From: Flavobacteriales bacterium UBA6057
GTDB lineage: Bacteria; Bacteroidota; Bacteroidia; Flavobacteriales_G; Salibacteraceae
Direction of reading: 5' to 3'
Assembly (NCBI GenBank): GCA_002428995.1
Contig: DIYJ01000011.1
Location: 372,001-436,000 of the forward strand
DNA: 64,000 nucleotides
Positions within the stretch are counted from its first letter, which is position 1, and every line of letters begins with the position of its first letter. The position numbers and the translations under genes are program-made. Shown here one piece after another: positions 51,634 to 61,028 of this stretch. The notes beneath the pieces are model-generated. The model was not told the DNA's origin. It made no database searches and saw only the letters and a list, made by a program, of their open reading frames with translations.

Positions 51634-53029
51634 CTTGCTTCACTTTTACGATTTGGGCCATCAATTCGCCCTCAGCCACCACAATGTTTCTTACAAATGC
51701 CTGTGCTCTCATCTGGCAGATGCCGCGTCTGATCGGAGACATGAGATCGAGCTTAAAGACTAGCGTATCACCCGGAACAACTTTGCGCTTGAAGCGGACC
51801 TTGTCGATCTTCATGAAAAGGGTCTCGTAGTTCTTCGGATCAGGGATTTGGCTCAACACAAGGATTCCTCCTGTTTGCGCCATTGCCTCTACGATCAATA
51901 CTCCAGGCATTACCGGATTGCCGGGGAAATGTCCCTGGAAGAACTCTTCGTTCACCGTCACATTCTTGACTCCTACCACGTGTGAATCGCTCATCTCAAT
52001 CACCTTGTCTACCAACAGGAATGGGTAGCGATGAGGAAGCATATCGCGAATCTCCGTGATGCCGTAGATAGCATCAGCGTTAAGGTCAAACTTGGGCGCG
52101 GCCTTTTGCTCCTGCTTAATCAGGTCTTTGAGAATACGTCCAAAGGCCACGTTGGTGGTGTGTCCGGGGCGTGCTGCCAGGAAGTGTCCTTTGATCGGCT
52201 TTCCTACCAAGGCCAGGTCACCCACAATGTCCAGCAGTTTGTGTCTGGCAGGCTCGTTTTGGAAATTCAGTTTTACGTTGTTCAGAATACCGATGCCGAT
52301 CTTCTGAAGCTCAGATTTTTCACGGTTGAAGGTAGCCGCCAGGCGATCTTTTTCATCCTCGCTGAGCTCTGTGTCCACCATTACGATGGCGTTGTTCACA
52401 TCTCCACCTTTGATCAGGCCTTTGTTCACCAATTGAATGAGTTCACGCAGGAACACAAAGGTTCGGCAGCGCGAGAATTCATCCTTGAACTCACTCAGCT
52501 TATACATCTGAGCGTGTTGCGTACCGAGCAATGGCGAACGGTAATCAACCATTACTGTAATGCGGTATTCAGGAGCTGGTACGGCCAGCATTTCTACTTC
52601 GCGCTCCGGATCTTCAAAGGTGATGTTGTCTTTCAGGACGAAGTAGTCTCGTTCTGCATCCAAATCAACCAAACCAACCTTTTCGATAGCCTCCACAAAG
52701 TACTTGGAGCTCCCATCCAGGATGGGAATTTCAGGTCCATCGATTTGAATCAATGCGTTGTCCACTCCCATTCCGTGCAATGCCGCCAGGATGTGCTCGG
52801 TAGTGTGAACTTCCATTTTGTCGTTACCCAGGCTTGTACCTCTGGTGGTGGCAATCACGTTGTCCACATCTGCCTTGATCTTTGGTTGATCAGGCAAATC
52901 CACTCTTTGAAAGTGGTACCACTCGTTTTCCTTGGCCGGAAGCACCGTAAGCTTGGACATCTTACCCGTATGAAGACCAACGCCTTCGAGGGTAAATGAG
53001 GATTTCAGTGTTCTCTGTTTTTCAGCCAT
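51602..53029 (-). CDS. Bifunctional LpxC deacetylase / FabZ dehydratase fusion
   Basis: The 475-residue fusion is typical of Bacteroidota. Residues about 1-300 are LpxC, with zinc ligands in the motifs VHTTEHILAALHGMGVDNAL and RHKLLDIVGDLALVGKPIKG, and the active loop DGSSKYFVEAIEKVG. It removes acetate from UDP-acyl-GlcNAc, the committed step of lipid A synthesis. Residues about 325-465 are FabZ, with LPHRYPFLLVDKVIEMSDSH (His) and the GHFPGNPVMPGVLIVEAMAQ helix (Glu), which dehydrates hydroxyacyl-ACP. The fusion joins the two consumers of hydroxyacyl-ACP. The stop of lpxD is 2 bases upstream of its start. Confidence 0.97.
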   Translation of the reverse strand: MAEKQRTLKSSFTLEGVGLHTGKMSKLTVLPAKENEWYHFQRVDLPDQPKIKADVDNVIATTRGTSLGNDKMEVHTTEHILAALHGMGVDNALIQIDGPEIPILDGSSKYFVEAIEKVGLVDLDAERDYFVLKDNITFEDPEREVEMLAVPAPEYRITVMVDYRSPLLGTQHAQMYKLSEFKDEFSRCRTFVFLRELIQLVNKGLIKGGDVNNAIVMVDTELSEDEKDRLAATFNREKSELQKIGIGILNNVKLNFQNEPARHKLLDIVGDLALVGKPIKGHFLAARPGHTTNVAFGRILKDLIKQEQKAAPKFDLNADAIYGITEIRDMLPHRYPFLLVDKVIEMSDSHVVGVKNVTVNEEFFQGHFPGNPVMPGVLIVEAMAQTGGILVLSQIPDPKNYETLFMKIDKVRFKRKVVPGDTLVFKLDLMSPIRRGICQMRAQAFVRNIVVAEGELMAQIVKVKQDESVESKHSS

Positions 53030-53031
53030 TC

Positions 53032-54069
53032 TTATTTAGCTTTCGATTGTTCCTCTGAGATGCGGGAAACCTTATTCGCTATCTCAGGTAAGTTTCGGAA
53101 GTGTATGTAAGCTCGTTTAAAATCTCCGATGGGAATGGCCGGTGAGCCTTGTACGATCGTTCCCTCTTTTTCAATGCTATTTCCAATGCCCGACTGGGCA
53201 GCAATTTTCACTTCATCGGCTATATGGATATGTCCCACAATGCCTACTTGTCCACCAATCATGCAGTTCTTGCCAATCTTGGTGCTTCCCGCAACTCCGG
53301 TTTGTGCTGCGATGACGGTGTTTTCTCCAATTTCCACATTGTGTGCAATCTGGATAAGGTTGTCCAGCTTGACTCCTTTGCGGATGATGGTACTTCCCAG
53401 GGTTGCCCGATCAATGGTAGTGTTGGCGCCAATTTCCACATGATCTTCCAGGATCACATTGCCCATGTGCACCACTTTCTTGTATTGGTTCGCTTGATTC
53501 GGAGCAAATCCGAAACCGTCTCCACCAATGATGGCTCCCGGCTGAAGGCTACAGTCGTTGCCGATAACACAATGATGACCTACCTGGCAACCAGAATGGA
53601 TGACAGATTTATCACCAACCGAAGCGGCCTCACCAATCACCGCACCCGCATGAATCTGAGCTCCGGCACCAATGGAGGCGCCTTTTTCTACCACAGCGTT
53701 TGGGCCTATGTAGCACTCCTCAGCGATGGTCGCTTCTTCATGCACCACAGCGCTGGCATGCACGCCAGATCGGGAATTGATATATTGATAGTACACCTCA
53801 ATGAGTGAGGTGAAGGCAAGTCTTGGGTCAGCCGTTTTGATGAGCGTGAGGCTTTCCGGTAGCGGCTTTTCTGCTTCAAAATCACTGGCAACGATTGCGA
53901 TCGAGGCCTGTGTGGTGTAGATGTAAGAGGTGTAGGCTGGGTTGGCTAGAAACGTGATTGTTCCGGGTTTACCTTCTTCGATTTTCGAAAGATCGTTTAC
54001 GGTAACAGAGGCATCTCCTACGATATCTCCTTTGATCAATTCAGCTATTTGCCCTGCAGAAAACTTCAT
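53032..54069 (-). CDS. lpxD: UDP-3-O-acylglucosamine N-acyltransferase
   Basis: The 345-residue protein has an N-terminal uridine-binding domain (FSAGQIAELIKGDIVGDASV) and a beta-helix of hexapeptide repeats. The catalytic His lies in HSGCQVGHHCVIGNDCSLQ. FGFAPNQANQYKKVVHMGNV is characteristic. It adds the second hydroxyacyl chain after LpxC. It precedes lpxC/fabZ in the operon and follows the HD hydrolase, the usual Bacteroidota gene order. Confidence 0.97.
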   Translation of the reverse strand: MKFSAGQIAELIKGDIVGDASVTVNDLSKIEEGKPGTITFLANPAYTSYIYTTQASIAIVASDFEAEKPLPESLTLIKTADPRLAFTSLIEVYYQYINSRSGVHASAVVHEEATIAEECYIGPNAVVEKGASIGAGAQIHAGAVIGEAASVGDKSVIHSGCQVGHHCVIGNDCSLQPGAIIGGDGFGFAPNQANQYKKVVHMGNVILEDHVEIGANTTIDRATLGSTIIRKGVKLDNLIQIAHNVEIGENTVIAAQTGVAGSTKIGKNCMIGGQVGIVGHIHIADEVKIAAQSGIGNSIEKEGTIVQGSPAIPIGDFKRAYIHFRNLPEIANKVSRISEEQSKAK

Positions 54070-54188
54070 TCAAATATTGATCGGCTTAAATCGCTGCAAA
54101 AGTAGAATAATGCTTTTGCAGCTTTTCAAAGGTATCCTCGCTTTTGTGTCCGTCTGTGCTCAACCAGCGTAATTATCAACACTACTTA

Positions 54189-55430
54189 TTAAAAGCTTAT
54201 TCCATTGGGGTAGTAGAGGAAGTGCTTGGTTTCTTGTGCTTCGAGCGATGCAAAACGAAAAATGTTGCCCGCGTCAGAGATGTCTTTGAGGGCTCCATCC
54301 TTGTACAGGATGTTGATGTTTTCACTCTCAGCACTGTAAGCCTTGTTTTTCACGGCTTTGGTGAAGATGAGATAGCGGGCCATATCCTTGCTTACTCCTT
54401 GTTCCTGAGCATACTTTTCTCGCCATTCCTTCAGTTGCTCAGCAGAGAAAGGATCATCCGAAACTCTTGTCTTGAGCAGTTGCCGCTCGATCAGTCGTGT
54501 GCATAGCTCTGCAAGCACAGCATCTTCGGCATGCTGCCAGATCTTGATCGCATATAGGATATCGTAATCATCCAATCGCATGAATTGCTCTAACCACGCG
54601 GGATCTCCATCCGAGGTAGGTTCTTGTTGTTGGAGCATAGCAGCCAGCCAGGGGGAACAGGCTTTGCTCAATTCTTCATTGAAGACTTCCTTCGCTCGAA
54701 TCAAAATGTTCATCAGCATGTACTCGGCTGAGAGCACCGTTTTGTGCAGATAAACCTGCCAGTACATGAGCCTTCTGGCCACCAGAAATTTTTCCAGTGA
54801 GTAGATTCCTTTCGCTTCTACCGCGAGGTTGCCGTTCACCACGGTTAGCATTTTGATGATCCGCTCTGAGCCAATCACACCTTCTGTCACTCCGGTGAAA
54901 AAGCTATCTCGCTTCAGGTAATCTAATCGATCTACGTCCAGCTGACTGCTCACCAATTGATGAAGGAAGTGCTTGGGGTGAGAGCCATCATAGATGTCCA
55001 GCGCCATTTCAAGCTGTCCTTCAAATTCGCGATTCAGCTTCACAAACACCATCAGACTGATGGACTCGTGATGCACTCCTTGAACGATGGTGTTTTCGAG
55101 CGCATGGGAGAAAGGACCATGGCCCACATCATGCAAAAGGATGGCGATTTTGGAAGCTTGTTCTTCTTCCGGTGTTACTTCAATACCCTTGTCTCTGAGT
55201 ACGCTGATGGCGCTGTGCATCAGGTTCATAGCTCCGAGTGCATGCTGGAAGCGGCTGTGATTGGCACCGCCATACACCAGGTTGGTAAGTCCCAACTGCG
55301 TTATTCTGCGAAGACGCTGAAAATAGGGGTGCTCAATGAGCTTGAAAATAAGTGGGTCGGTGATCGTAATAAACCCGTAAATCGGGTCGTTAAACGTCTT
55401 TATCGTATTAATCGATTGCGGGCTGGACAC
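54189..55430 (-). CDS. HD-domain phosphohydrolase
   Basis: The 413-residue protein starts at a GTG (55430) or the TTG just before it; no ATG is available. The N-terminus IKTFNDPIYGFITITDPLIF and the HD metal motifs (NHSRFQHALGAMNLMHSA, LLHDVGHGPFSHALE with the paired His-Asp) fit dGTPase-like HD proteins. RLDYLKRDSFFTGVTEG contains a third metal Asp. The substrate could be dGTP or another phosphate, but this is not decided. It is a conserved companion of lpxD in the phylum. Confidence 0.9.
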   Translation of the reverse strand: MSSPQSINTIKTFNDPIYGFITITDPLIFKLIEHPYFQRLRRITQLGLTNLVYGGANHSRFQHALGAMNLMHSAISVLRDKGIEVTPEEEQASKIAILLHDVGHGPFSHALENTIVQGVHHESISLMVFVKLNREFEGQLEMALDIYDGSHPKHFLHQLVSSQLDVDRLDYLKRDSFFTGVTEGVIGSERIIKMLTVVNGNLAVEAKGIYSLEKFLVARRLMYWQVYLHKTVLSAEYMLMNILIRAKEVFNEELSKACSPWLAAMLQQQEPTSDGDPAWLEQFMRLDDYDILYAIKIWQHAEDAVLAELCTRLIERQLLKTRVSDDPFSAEQLKEWREKYAQEQGVSKDMARYLIFTKAVKNKAYSAESENINILYKDGALKDISDAGNIFRFASLEAQETKHFLYYPNGISF

Positions 55431-55444
55431 CAAATTTACCTTTG
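55416..55444 (+). promoter_or_regulatory. Promoter of porX operon
   Basis: TTG (55416-55418), an 18-base spacer and TACCTTTG (55437-55444) match the Bacteroidota -33/-7 pattern; the porX ATG follows at 55466. The -33 element overlaps the coding start of the divergent HD gene. Confidence 0.6.
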
Positions 55445-55465
55445 CCCGCGAAGATAATCCAACAA

Positions 55466-57025
55466 ATGAGCAACGAACCAGTCTCCATCCTCTGGGCAGA
55501 CGATGAAATCGATCTTCTCAAGCCACATGTCATCTTTTTGGAAAACAAAGGATACAGCGTAACCACCGTAAACAGTGGAAGTGACGCCATTGAAGAAGTC
55601 GAAGAGAAGAATTTTGACATCATCTTTCTGGATGAAAATATGCCGGGAATTTCAGGCCTGGAAGCCCTTTCCAGGATCAAGGCCATGAAGCCATCGATTC
55701 CAGTGGTGATGATTACCAAGAGCGAGGAAGAATCCATCATGGAAGATGCGATTGGATCCAAGATTTCGGACTACCTGATCAAGCCGGTGAATCCCAACCA
55801 AATCCTGCTGAGCTTGAAAAAGAACCTGGACAGCAAGCGACTGAGAAGTGAAAAAACCACACTGGGTTATCAGCAGCAGTTCCGTCAGATTGGAATGCGA
55901 TTGAATGATCGCCTCGATTGGGACGAATGGATGGACCTCTACAAGCAGATTGTATACTGGGATCTTGAACTCGATCAGAGTGGAGATCCAAGTATGAAGG
56001 AGATCCTGGGAACGCAAAAAGAGGAGGCGAACAATCAATTCTGCCGCTTTGTGGAGGACAATTACTTCGATTGGCTGGACGGAAGTTCTGACTCGAAGCC
56101 CAACATGTCACACACGGTCTTTAAGAACTGGGTGGCTCCTTTGATCAAGGAGAATCAACCGCTATTTCTGGTGGTGATTGACAACCTGAGGCAAGACCAG
56201 TGGAAGGTGATCCAGCCGCTGATTTCAGAACTGTTCACCATTGAAGAGGAGAAGATGTTCTACAGCATTTTGCCTACGGCTACGCAGTATGCGCGAAATG
56301 CGATTTTCTCAGGTTTGATGCCTTCTGAGATTGAAAAGCGTCACCGCAACCTTTGGAAAAATGACGAGGACGAAGGCGGCAAGAATCAGCACGAAGAAGA
56401 ACTGCTCGTGGAGCAATTAAAGCGCCTTGGAAAGTCCGTAAAACACAGCTACTCTAAGATCACCAATGTTGGCTTTGGAAAGAAGGTGTCTGAGAACATC
56501 ACCAACATGGCGGATAATGAGCTGAACGTGATCGTTTACAACTTCGTGGACATGCTGAGCCATGCGCGCACGGAGATGGAGGTGATTCGCGAATTGGCGG
56601 AAGACGAGTCTGCCTACCGCTCGATTACCAAATCCTGGTATGAGCATTCTCCGCTGAGAGACATCATGCGCGGCATTGCAGAGATGGGAGGCAAGATGAT
56701 CATCACTACAGATCATGGAACGATCCACGTGAAGAACCCTGTGAAGGTGGTGGGCGATCGAAACACCAATACCAATCTGCGCTACAAGAAGGGGAAGAAC
56801 CTGAACTACAACCACAAAGAGGTGTTTGAGGTGACCAACCCGGCAGATGCATACTTGCCAAAAACGAATGTCAGCAGCCGCTTCATCTTTGCGCGGGGTA
56901 ACGAGTTCTTCGCGTATCCCAACAACTACAATTACTACGTGAATTACTACCGCGATACCTTCCAGCATGGCGGGATTTCGCTGGAAGAAATGCTGATTCC
57001 TTTTGTGATCTGCAATCCTAAGTAA
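55466..57025 (+). CDS. porX: T9SS regulator PorX (response regulator + PglZ domain)
   Basis: The ATG at 55466 gives 519 residues, close to known PorX. The receiver domain spans residues 1-120 with phospho-acceptor Asp56 (IIFLDENMPGISGLE), switch Thr (VVMITKSEEESI) and Lys (YLIKPVNPNQIL). Residues about 160-519 form a PglZ alkaline-phosphatase-like domain with VVIDNLRQDQWKV, SILPTATQYARNAIFSGLMP and MIITTDHGTIHVKNP supplying metal ligands. PorX links the PorY kinase to expression of type IX secretion genes. The window also carries four T9SS cargo genes. tsaE and ald follow on the same strand, a recurring order in this phylum. Confidence 0.95.
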   Translation: MSNEPVSILWADDEIDLLKPHVIFLENKGYSVTTVNSGSDAIEEVEEKNFDIIFLDENMPGISGLEALSRIKAMKPSIPVVMITKSEEESIMEDAIGSKISDYLIKPVNPNQILLSLKKNLDSKRLRSEKTTLGYQQQFRQIGMRLNDRLDWDEWMDLYKQIVYWDLELDQSGDPSMKEILGTQKEEANNQFCRFVEDNYFDWLDGSSDSKPNMSHTVFKNWVAPLIKENQPLFLVVIDNLRQDQWKVIQPLISELFTIEEEKMFYSILPTATQYARNAIFSGLMPSEIEKRHRNLWKNDEDEGGKNQHEEELLVEQLKRLGKSVKHSYSKITNVGFGKKVSENITNMADNELNVIVYNFVDMLSHARTEMEVIRELAEDESAYRSITKSWYEHSPLRDIMRGIAEMGGKMIITTDHGTIHVKNPVKVVGDRNTNTNLRYKKGKNLNYNHKEVFEVTNPADAYLPKTNVSSRFIFARGNEFFAYPNNYNYYVNYYRDTFQHGGISLEEMLIPFVICNPK

Positions 57026-57069
57026 GGCTTGTTGAGGCAGCCCGTGGTTTCGATAAATTCGCGGGCCTT

Positions 57070-57489
57070 ATGGAAAAGCAGTTTACCTCTCACAGTGTTG
57101 ATGATCTGACGCAGGTAGTTGATGCGCTTCAGGAAGTGCTCAGAGAGGGCGATGTTGTGTGTATGCATGGCCCGATGGGAGCAGGGAAAACCACGCTGAT
57201 CAAAGCAATAGCTACCGCCTTAGGTGTAAAAGAAGGACTCAGCAGTCCCAGCTACGGCCTGGTGAATGAGTATGAGGGCCATGACGATGTTCTGATTTTT
57301 CATTTTGACCTCTACCGACTCACAGATCCCGAGGAGCTGTTGGACATCGGTTGGTATGACTACCTGGATCAGGAGCAACTGGTATTTGTGGAGTGGCCTG
57401 AAAACGCGGAGGCATTCATGCCGGATGATGCTTTGCATATCTTTATAGAACCGAAGGACGGAACCCGCCACATAACCTTAACCTATTGA
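57070..57489 (+). CDS. tsaE: tRNA threonylcarbamoyladenosine biosynthesis ATPase
   Basis: The 139-residue protein has Walker A HGPMGAGKTTLIKAIATAL, the conserved SPSYGLVNEYEG, the FHFDLYRLTDPEELLDIG motif and VFVEWPENAEAF. TsaE drives the TsaD/TsaB complex that makes t6A37 on ANN-reading tRNAs. It lies 44 bases after porX and 3 bases before ald. Confidence 0.95.
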   Translation: MEKQFTSHSVDDLTQVVDALQEVLREGDVVCMHGPMGAGKTTLIKAIATALGVKEGLSSPSYGLVNEYEGHDDVLIFHFDLYRLTDPEELLDIGWYDYLDQEQLVFVEWPENAEAFMPDDALHIFIEPKDGTRHITLTY

Positions 57490-57492
57490 TCC

Positions 57493-58707
57493 ATGCCGTT
57501 TTCAAAAGAAACTCAATCGCTGTCTGAAGCGGTAATGATGCTGCCGCAGGAAAAATTGCAGGCGGTCGGAGCAAAGCACAAGAAGCTCTACATCGGCATT
57601 CCGAAAGAGATTTCATTGCAGGAGAATCGGGTGGCCTTGGTGCCCGAAGCGGTACAGCTGTTGGTGAACAACGGTCACAGAGTGGTGATAGAGACCAATG
57701 CCGGGCTGGCTTCTAACTTTCCTGACAACCAATACAGCGAAGTGGGAGCTGAGATTGCTCCAGACGTCAAAACCATTTATGAAGCTGACCTCATCGTAAA
57801 GATCGAACCGCCCAGTGACGAGGAGATCAGCATGATGAAGCCAAAGCAGACCTTGATTTCGGCCATGCAGCTTACGGTGCATCCAAAAAACTACATCCAG
57901 AATCTCATGAAGCAAAAGGCTACAGCCATAGCCTGGGATTTCATTTCGGATGAAGACGGTGTGTTGCCCATTGTTCGGAGTATGGGTGAGATTGCGGGAA
58001 CTACCTCCATTCTCATTGCTGCGGAATACCTCAGCAATACTTCAGGGCAGGGAATCATGTTGGGCGGAATCACCGGTGTAGCGCCCACACAGGTAGTGAT
58101 CATTGGAGCGGGTACTGTGGGTGAATATGCAGCGCGAGCGGCCCTGGGCCTTGGAGCTGATGTCCGCGTTTTCGACAATTCCCTGACAAAGCTTCGAAGG
58201 CTTCAAAACACATTAGGGCAGAGGGTCTATACTTCTACCATTCAGCCAAAAATCCTCGCTAAGTCATTGATGCGTTGTGATGTGGCGATTGGTGCCATGC
58301 GCAGCGCTACCGGGAAGACTCCATGTCTTGTAACCGAGGAGATGGTGAGCAGCATGAAATCGGGTTCGGTCATTGTGGACGTCAGCATCGATCAGGGAGG
58401 TTGCTTTGAGACTTCCCAGGTCACCACTCACGAAGCTCCGATCTACCGAACGCACGATGTGATTCATTACTGTGTGCCGAACATTGCCTCGCGCATGTGC
58501 CGCACGGCTTCCAACGCGCTGAGCAATATCATGGCGCCCGTCATGCTCGAGATTGGAGAGCATGGAGGCATCGAAAACATGATTCGTGAGCACAAAGGTT
58601 TGCGCAGTGGCATCTACCTCTACAAAGGAGCGCTCACCAACCGCTACCTGGCAGAATCGTTGCATCTGCCTTACAAGGACCTGTCCTTGCTGTTGGCAGC
58701 TTTCTAA
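57493..58707 (+). CDS. ald: Alanine dehydrogenase
   Basis: The 404-residue enzyme interconverts alanine and pyruvate with NAD+. It has IGIPKEISLQENRVALVPEA, the pyruvate-site Lys-Arg region, a Rossmann loop VVIIGAGTVGEYAARAALGL and VIVDVSIDQGGCFETSQVTT. An N-terminal extension of about 35 residues precedes the conserved part, as in other Bacteroidota members. It follows tsaE by 3 bases. Confidence 0.93.
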   Translation: MPFSKETQSLSEAVMMLPQEKLQAVGAKHKKLYIGIPKEISLQENRVALVPEAVQLLVNNGHRVVIETNAGLASNFPDNQYSEVGAEIAPDVKTIYEADLIVKIEPPSDEEISMMKPKQTLISAMQLTVHPKNYIQNLMKQKATAIAWDFISDEDGVLPIVRSMGEIAGTTSILIAAEYLSNTSGQGIMLGGITGVAPTQVVIIGAGTVGEYAARAALGLGADVRVFDNSLTKLRRLQNTLGQRVYTSTIQPKILAKSLMRCDVAIGAMRSATGKTPCLVTEEMVSSMKSGSVIVDVSIDQGGCFETSQVTTHEAPIYRTHDVIHYCVPNIASRMCRTASNALSNIMAPVMLEIGEHGGIENMIREHKGLRSGIYLYKGALTNRYLAESLHLPYKDLSLLLAAF

Positions 58708-58729
58708 AGGAAATTCAGAGAGAAAGAAA

Positions 58730-59290
58730 TCAGTTCTCCATCACCTTGGGTAAGGCGAGTTGGCCGAGCTTCATCTTGTTGTATTGCTTGGCGAGGTGGC
58801 CCATCATTTTGCTGATGCTCTTCACTGCATCCTGAGTTGCTTCGCTCACCTGCTGCTTTCTCAGTTTGAGCACCAAAACACCAAACAGCCCGTTCATGGC
58901 GAGTTCCACTTCGCTTTTCTCGGTATCGTTTGATTTAGCCTTCAAAATATCCAGGTTGGGCTTGGCATCAGCCAGCAGTTGCTTGTAGTCCTTATCCTGA
59001 TAGAGTGTGATGAGGCTGTGATGCAGGTAGTGGATTTCGTTCATCAGTTCGCGCAGCTCTTCCAGATGTCCAGTTTCTCGGATACGCTCGCTGTTCATGC
59101 GGTCAATGATGTCAGCATACCAGGCCTTCATCTGCTCGTGGGCTTCGTCACCCAGAGAAAACTGTGAGATAATCTCCGCTTCAATCCGATGGATTTCGAG
59201 GTTCATCGAACGCACCACCTCTTCGATGTGCCACATATAGAGGATGTACTCTACAATGTTTGATTCACGGTATTTCTGAGCGATGTACAT
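58730..59290 (-). CDS. DUF4924-like helical protein
   Basis: The 186-residue protein is almost entirely helical and has no signal peptide. Its start YIAQKYRESNIVEYILYMWH and the segment LMNEIHYLHHSLITLYQDKD fit what I recall of DUF4924, a Bacteroidota-specific family of unknown function. It lies 3 bases downstream of the Skp-like gene on the same strand, in a probable operon. Confidence 0.75.
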   Translation of the reverse strand: MYIAQKYRESNIVEYILYMWHIEEVVRSMNLEIHRIEAEIISQFSLGDEAHEQMKAWYADIIDRMNSERIRETGHLEELRELMNEIHYLHHSLITLYQDKDYKQLLADAKPNLDILKAKSNDTEKSEVELAMNGLFGVLVLKLRKQQVSEATQDAVKSISKMMGHLAKQYNKMKLGQLALPKVMEN

Positions 59291-59293
59291 GAC

Positions 59294-59914
59294 TTACTTT
59301 TCGCTGAGTTCTTCGTTCTCGTTGGCATACATGGTATTCAGAGAATCAACCACCATTTGTGTGATGTCGAATCGATCTGCGGCATAAAGCACGTTGCCAA
59401 ATCCATTGTATCCGAAGATAATATCAAAGCCTTCATTGGTAGAATAGGCGGCCAGGAAATCCTGGATTTCCTTGTAAAGGCGTTCGTTCTTGTTTTGCTC
59501 ACTACTGAGTAACTGCTGTTCCAATTGTTGCTTGGACAGCATCAACTGTTGCTCCTTCTGAGCGAACTCTGCCTGCAACATTTGAAGCTTGTCCGGTGGA
59601 AGGGAAGCAGCTTCTTGCTGCGCATAGGCAAACTCTTTTTCAAGTTGCTCTACCTGTCCTTTGTAGCGGTTTTCCAGGGATATTTTCTCTTGGATGATCT
59701 CCTCTTCAAGCTCCTTCACCAAGTCATAATTACTCAATACGGTGTCCGTATTGATGTAAGCGATCTTAAGGCCGGAAGCATCCATGGCAGCAATGTCTGC
59801 TTTTGGTTTGGAGGATTTTGCGTTGGATTCAGGAGTAGGTGAGCCACCCTCGTTGCCGCAGGAGGCGAGCAGAGCAAGAGCAATGAGTGACGCTAGGATG
59901 GATGAGGTTTTCAC
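59294..59914 (-). CDS. OmpH/Skp-like periplasmic lipoprotein chaperone
   Basis: The 206-residue protein has a lipoprotein signal ending LALLASCGNEG, then a low-complexity linker and an OmpH/Skp-type domain: LKIAYINTDTVLSNYDLVKE, a long coiled coil (LEEEIIQEKISLENRYKGQV to QQLEQQLLSSEQNKNERLYK) and FDIIFGYNGFGNVLYA. Skp holds unfolded outer-membrane proteins in the periplasm. A lipidated version would be membrane tethered. Confidence 0.88.
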   Translation of the reverse strand: MKTSSILASLIALALLASCGNEGGSPTPESNAKSSKPKADIAAMDASGLKIAYINTDTVLSNYDLVKELEEEIIQEKISLENRYKGQVEQLEKEFAYAQQEAASLPPDKLQMLQAEFAQKEQQLMLSKQQLEQQLLSSEQNKNERLYKEIQDFLAAYSTNEGFDIIFGYNGFGNVLYAADRFDITQMVVDSLNTMYANENEELSEK

Positions 59915-59952
59915 GTGAAAATTTTGCGCGAAGATACTAAGCTATGGGTACA

Positions 59953-60537
59953 TTAACCTGCATCGAACACTTCTCTTAGCAGGCTGTCAAATGGCAGCGG
60001 CTGAGAGTAGTTGAAACCTGAATAAACGGTGCACAGGAATTTAAGATGAACGCGCTCGTTGCGCTGGATCAATTCGATCTTCACATTGCCGTATTTCTGA
60101 TCATGCACCGTTTGGCCTTCTTCGATGTTTGGAATAGGCTTGAGGTAGAACCAATAGTTGTTTTCAATTTCTTCTCCCTTCTCGGTTGTGTTGTACTCCG
60201 CAGTATAGAGGCGATAACCAATGTTGCTCACGCGATTGGAAATCAGACGTCCCAACAATCGCAGATCCGCCTCGGGTGGCATGATGGAAGACAGATCGGC
60301 CATGAGGCCGTTAGCCGCTCGATCGTTGTACCACTGAAGGTCCAACTCGGAAGTGTCAATGACCCTTTGCCTTGAAATGTCTGCCTGTATCTGTTGCAGG
60401 ATTTTGATGCCTTCAGGCTGCCAGAAGCTCAGTTTTTGGTTCAGCTCTGTGGTCCATTTCAAGGGACCGGATACGCTTACAGGCTCCGCGCTCTTGGGAA
60501 AGAGGCTCGTGAGGATGTTGTCTACAAATGATGGCAT
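59953..60537 (-). CDS. Conserved hypothetical soluble protein
   Basis: The 194-residue protein has no signal peptide or membrane segment. Recognisable stretches are KLSFWQPEGIKILQQIQADI and LLGRLISNRVSNIGYRLYTA, followed by a beta-rich half with KYGNVKIELIQRNERVHLKF. I do not recognise the family. It lies between the SiaC-like gene and the Skp-like gene on the same strand. Confidence 0.6.
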   Translation of the reverse strand: MPSFVDNILTSLFPKSAEPVSVSGPLKWTTELNQKLSFWQPEGIKILQQIQADISRQRVIDTSELDLQWYNDRAANGLMADLSSIMPPEADLRLLGRLISNRVSNIGYRLYTAEYNTTEKGEEIENNYWFYLKPIPNIEEGQTVHDQKYGNVKIELIQRNERVHLKFLCTVYSGFNYSQPLPFDSLLREVFDAG

Positions 60538-60572
60538 GCTGAAAACAACGGAGTAGCACGCAAATTGTTAAC

Positions 60573-60947
60573 TCAATTACTCAGGATGAGGTGGGGAATG
60601 CTCAGCTTGTTGAGAATATCTTCTGTCAACTCTCTCAGATCTTCCGCTTCTTCGGGAACGCACCAGACAACGCGAACTTCTTTGCCACTTTGGTCGATCT
60701 TCTTCATCTGATTCAGCATGCTCATGATGTTTTGAATGGAGCGCGCATTCCAATACTTCAGGTCAATCTCCAGCTTGGTGTGGTCATTGGGCTGGTCCGC
60801 ATACCGTTCCAGCCAATGGATAGCGTCCGCAAAAAAGTGATGAGCATCTACGGAAATAGAATTTCCCTTGATGGACAATGTGCTGCTTTCTGGATCGAAA
60901 AAGATTCGTGGTGTGACTCCGTTACCTTGCTTGTAAAGACCTTCCAT
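60573..60947 (-). CDS. SiaC/DUF1987-family regulatory protein
   Basis: The 124-residue protein has TPRIFFDPESSTLSIKGNSI, IHWLERYADQPNDHTKLEID and ARSIQNIMSMLNQMKKIDQS. This fits the SiaC/DUF1987 fold (STAS-like), which in Pseudomonas is a phosphorylated partner of a diguanylate cyclase and the SiaA/SiaB enzymes. The matching Ser/Thr region here is KYWNARSIQNIMS. SiaA/SiaB and a diguanylate cyclase are not in the window. It lies downstream of the LytS/LytTR pair, on the same strand, 81 bases apart. Confidence 0.8.
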   Translation of the reverse strand: MEGLYKQGNGVTPRIFFDPESSTLSIKGNSISVDAHHFFADAIHWLERYADQPNDHTKLEIDLKYWNARSIQNIMSMLNQMKKIDQSGKEVRVVWCVPEEAEDLRELTEDILNKLSIPHLILSN

Positions 60948-61028
60948 AGACGTTTGAAGATGGGTAGAATTACAGTTACTCTGAAGACTACGGGCGGACT
61001 TTCGCTAGGTTACAATTGTTTATAACTA

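Noticed and set aside
52031..52999. Plus-strand 322-codon open frame
   Set aside because: It is antisense to the lpxC/fabZ gene, whose catalytic motifs are unambiguous.
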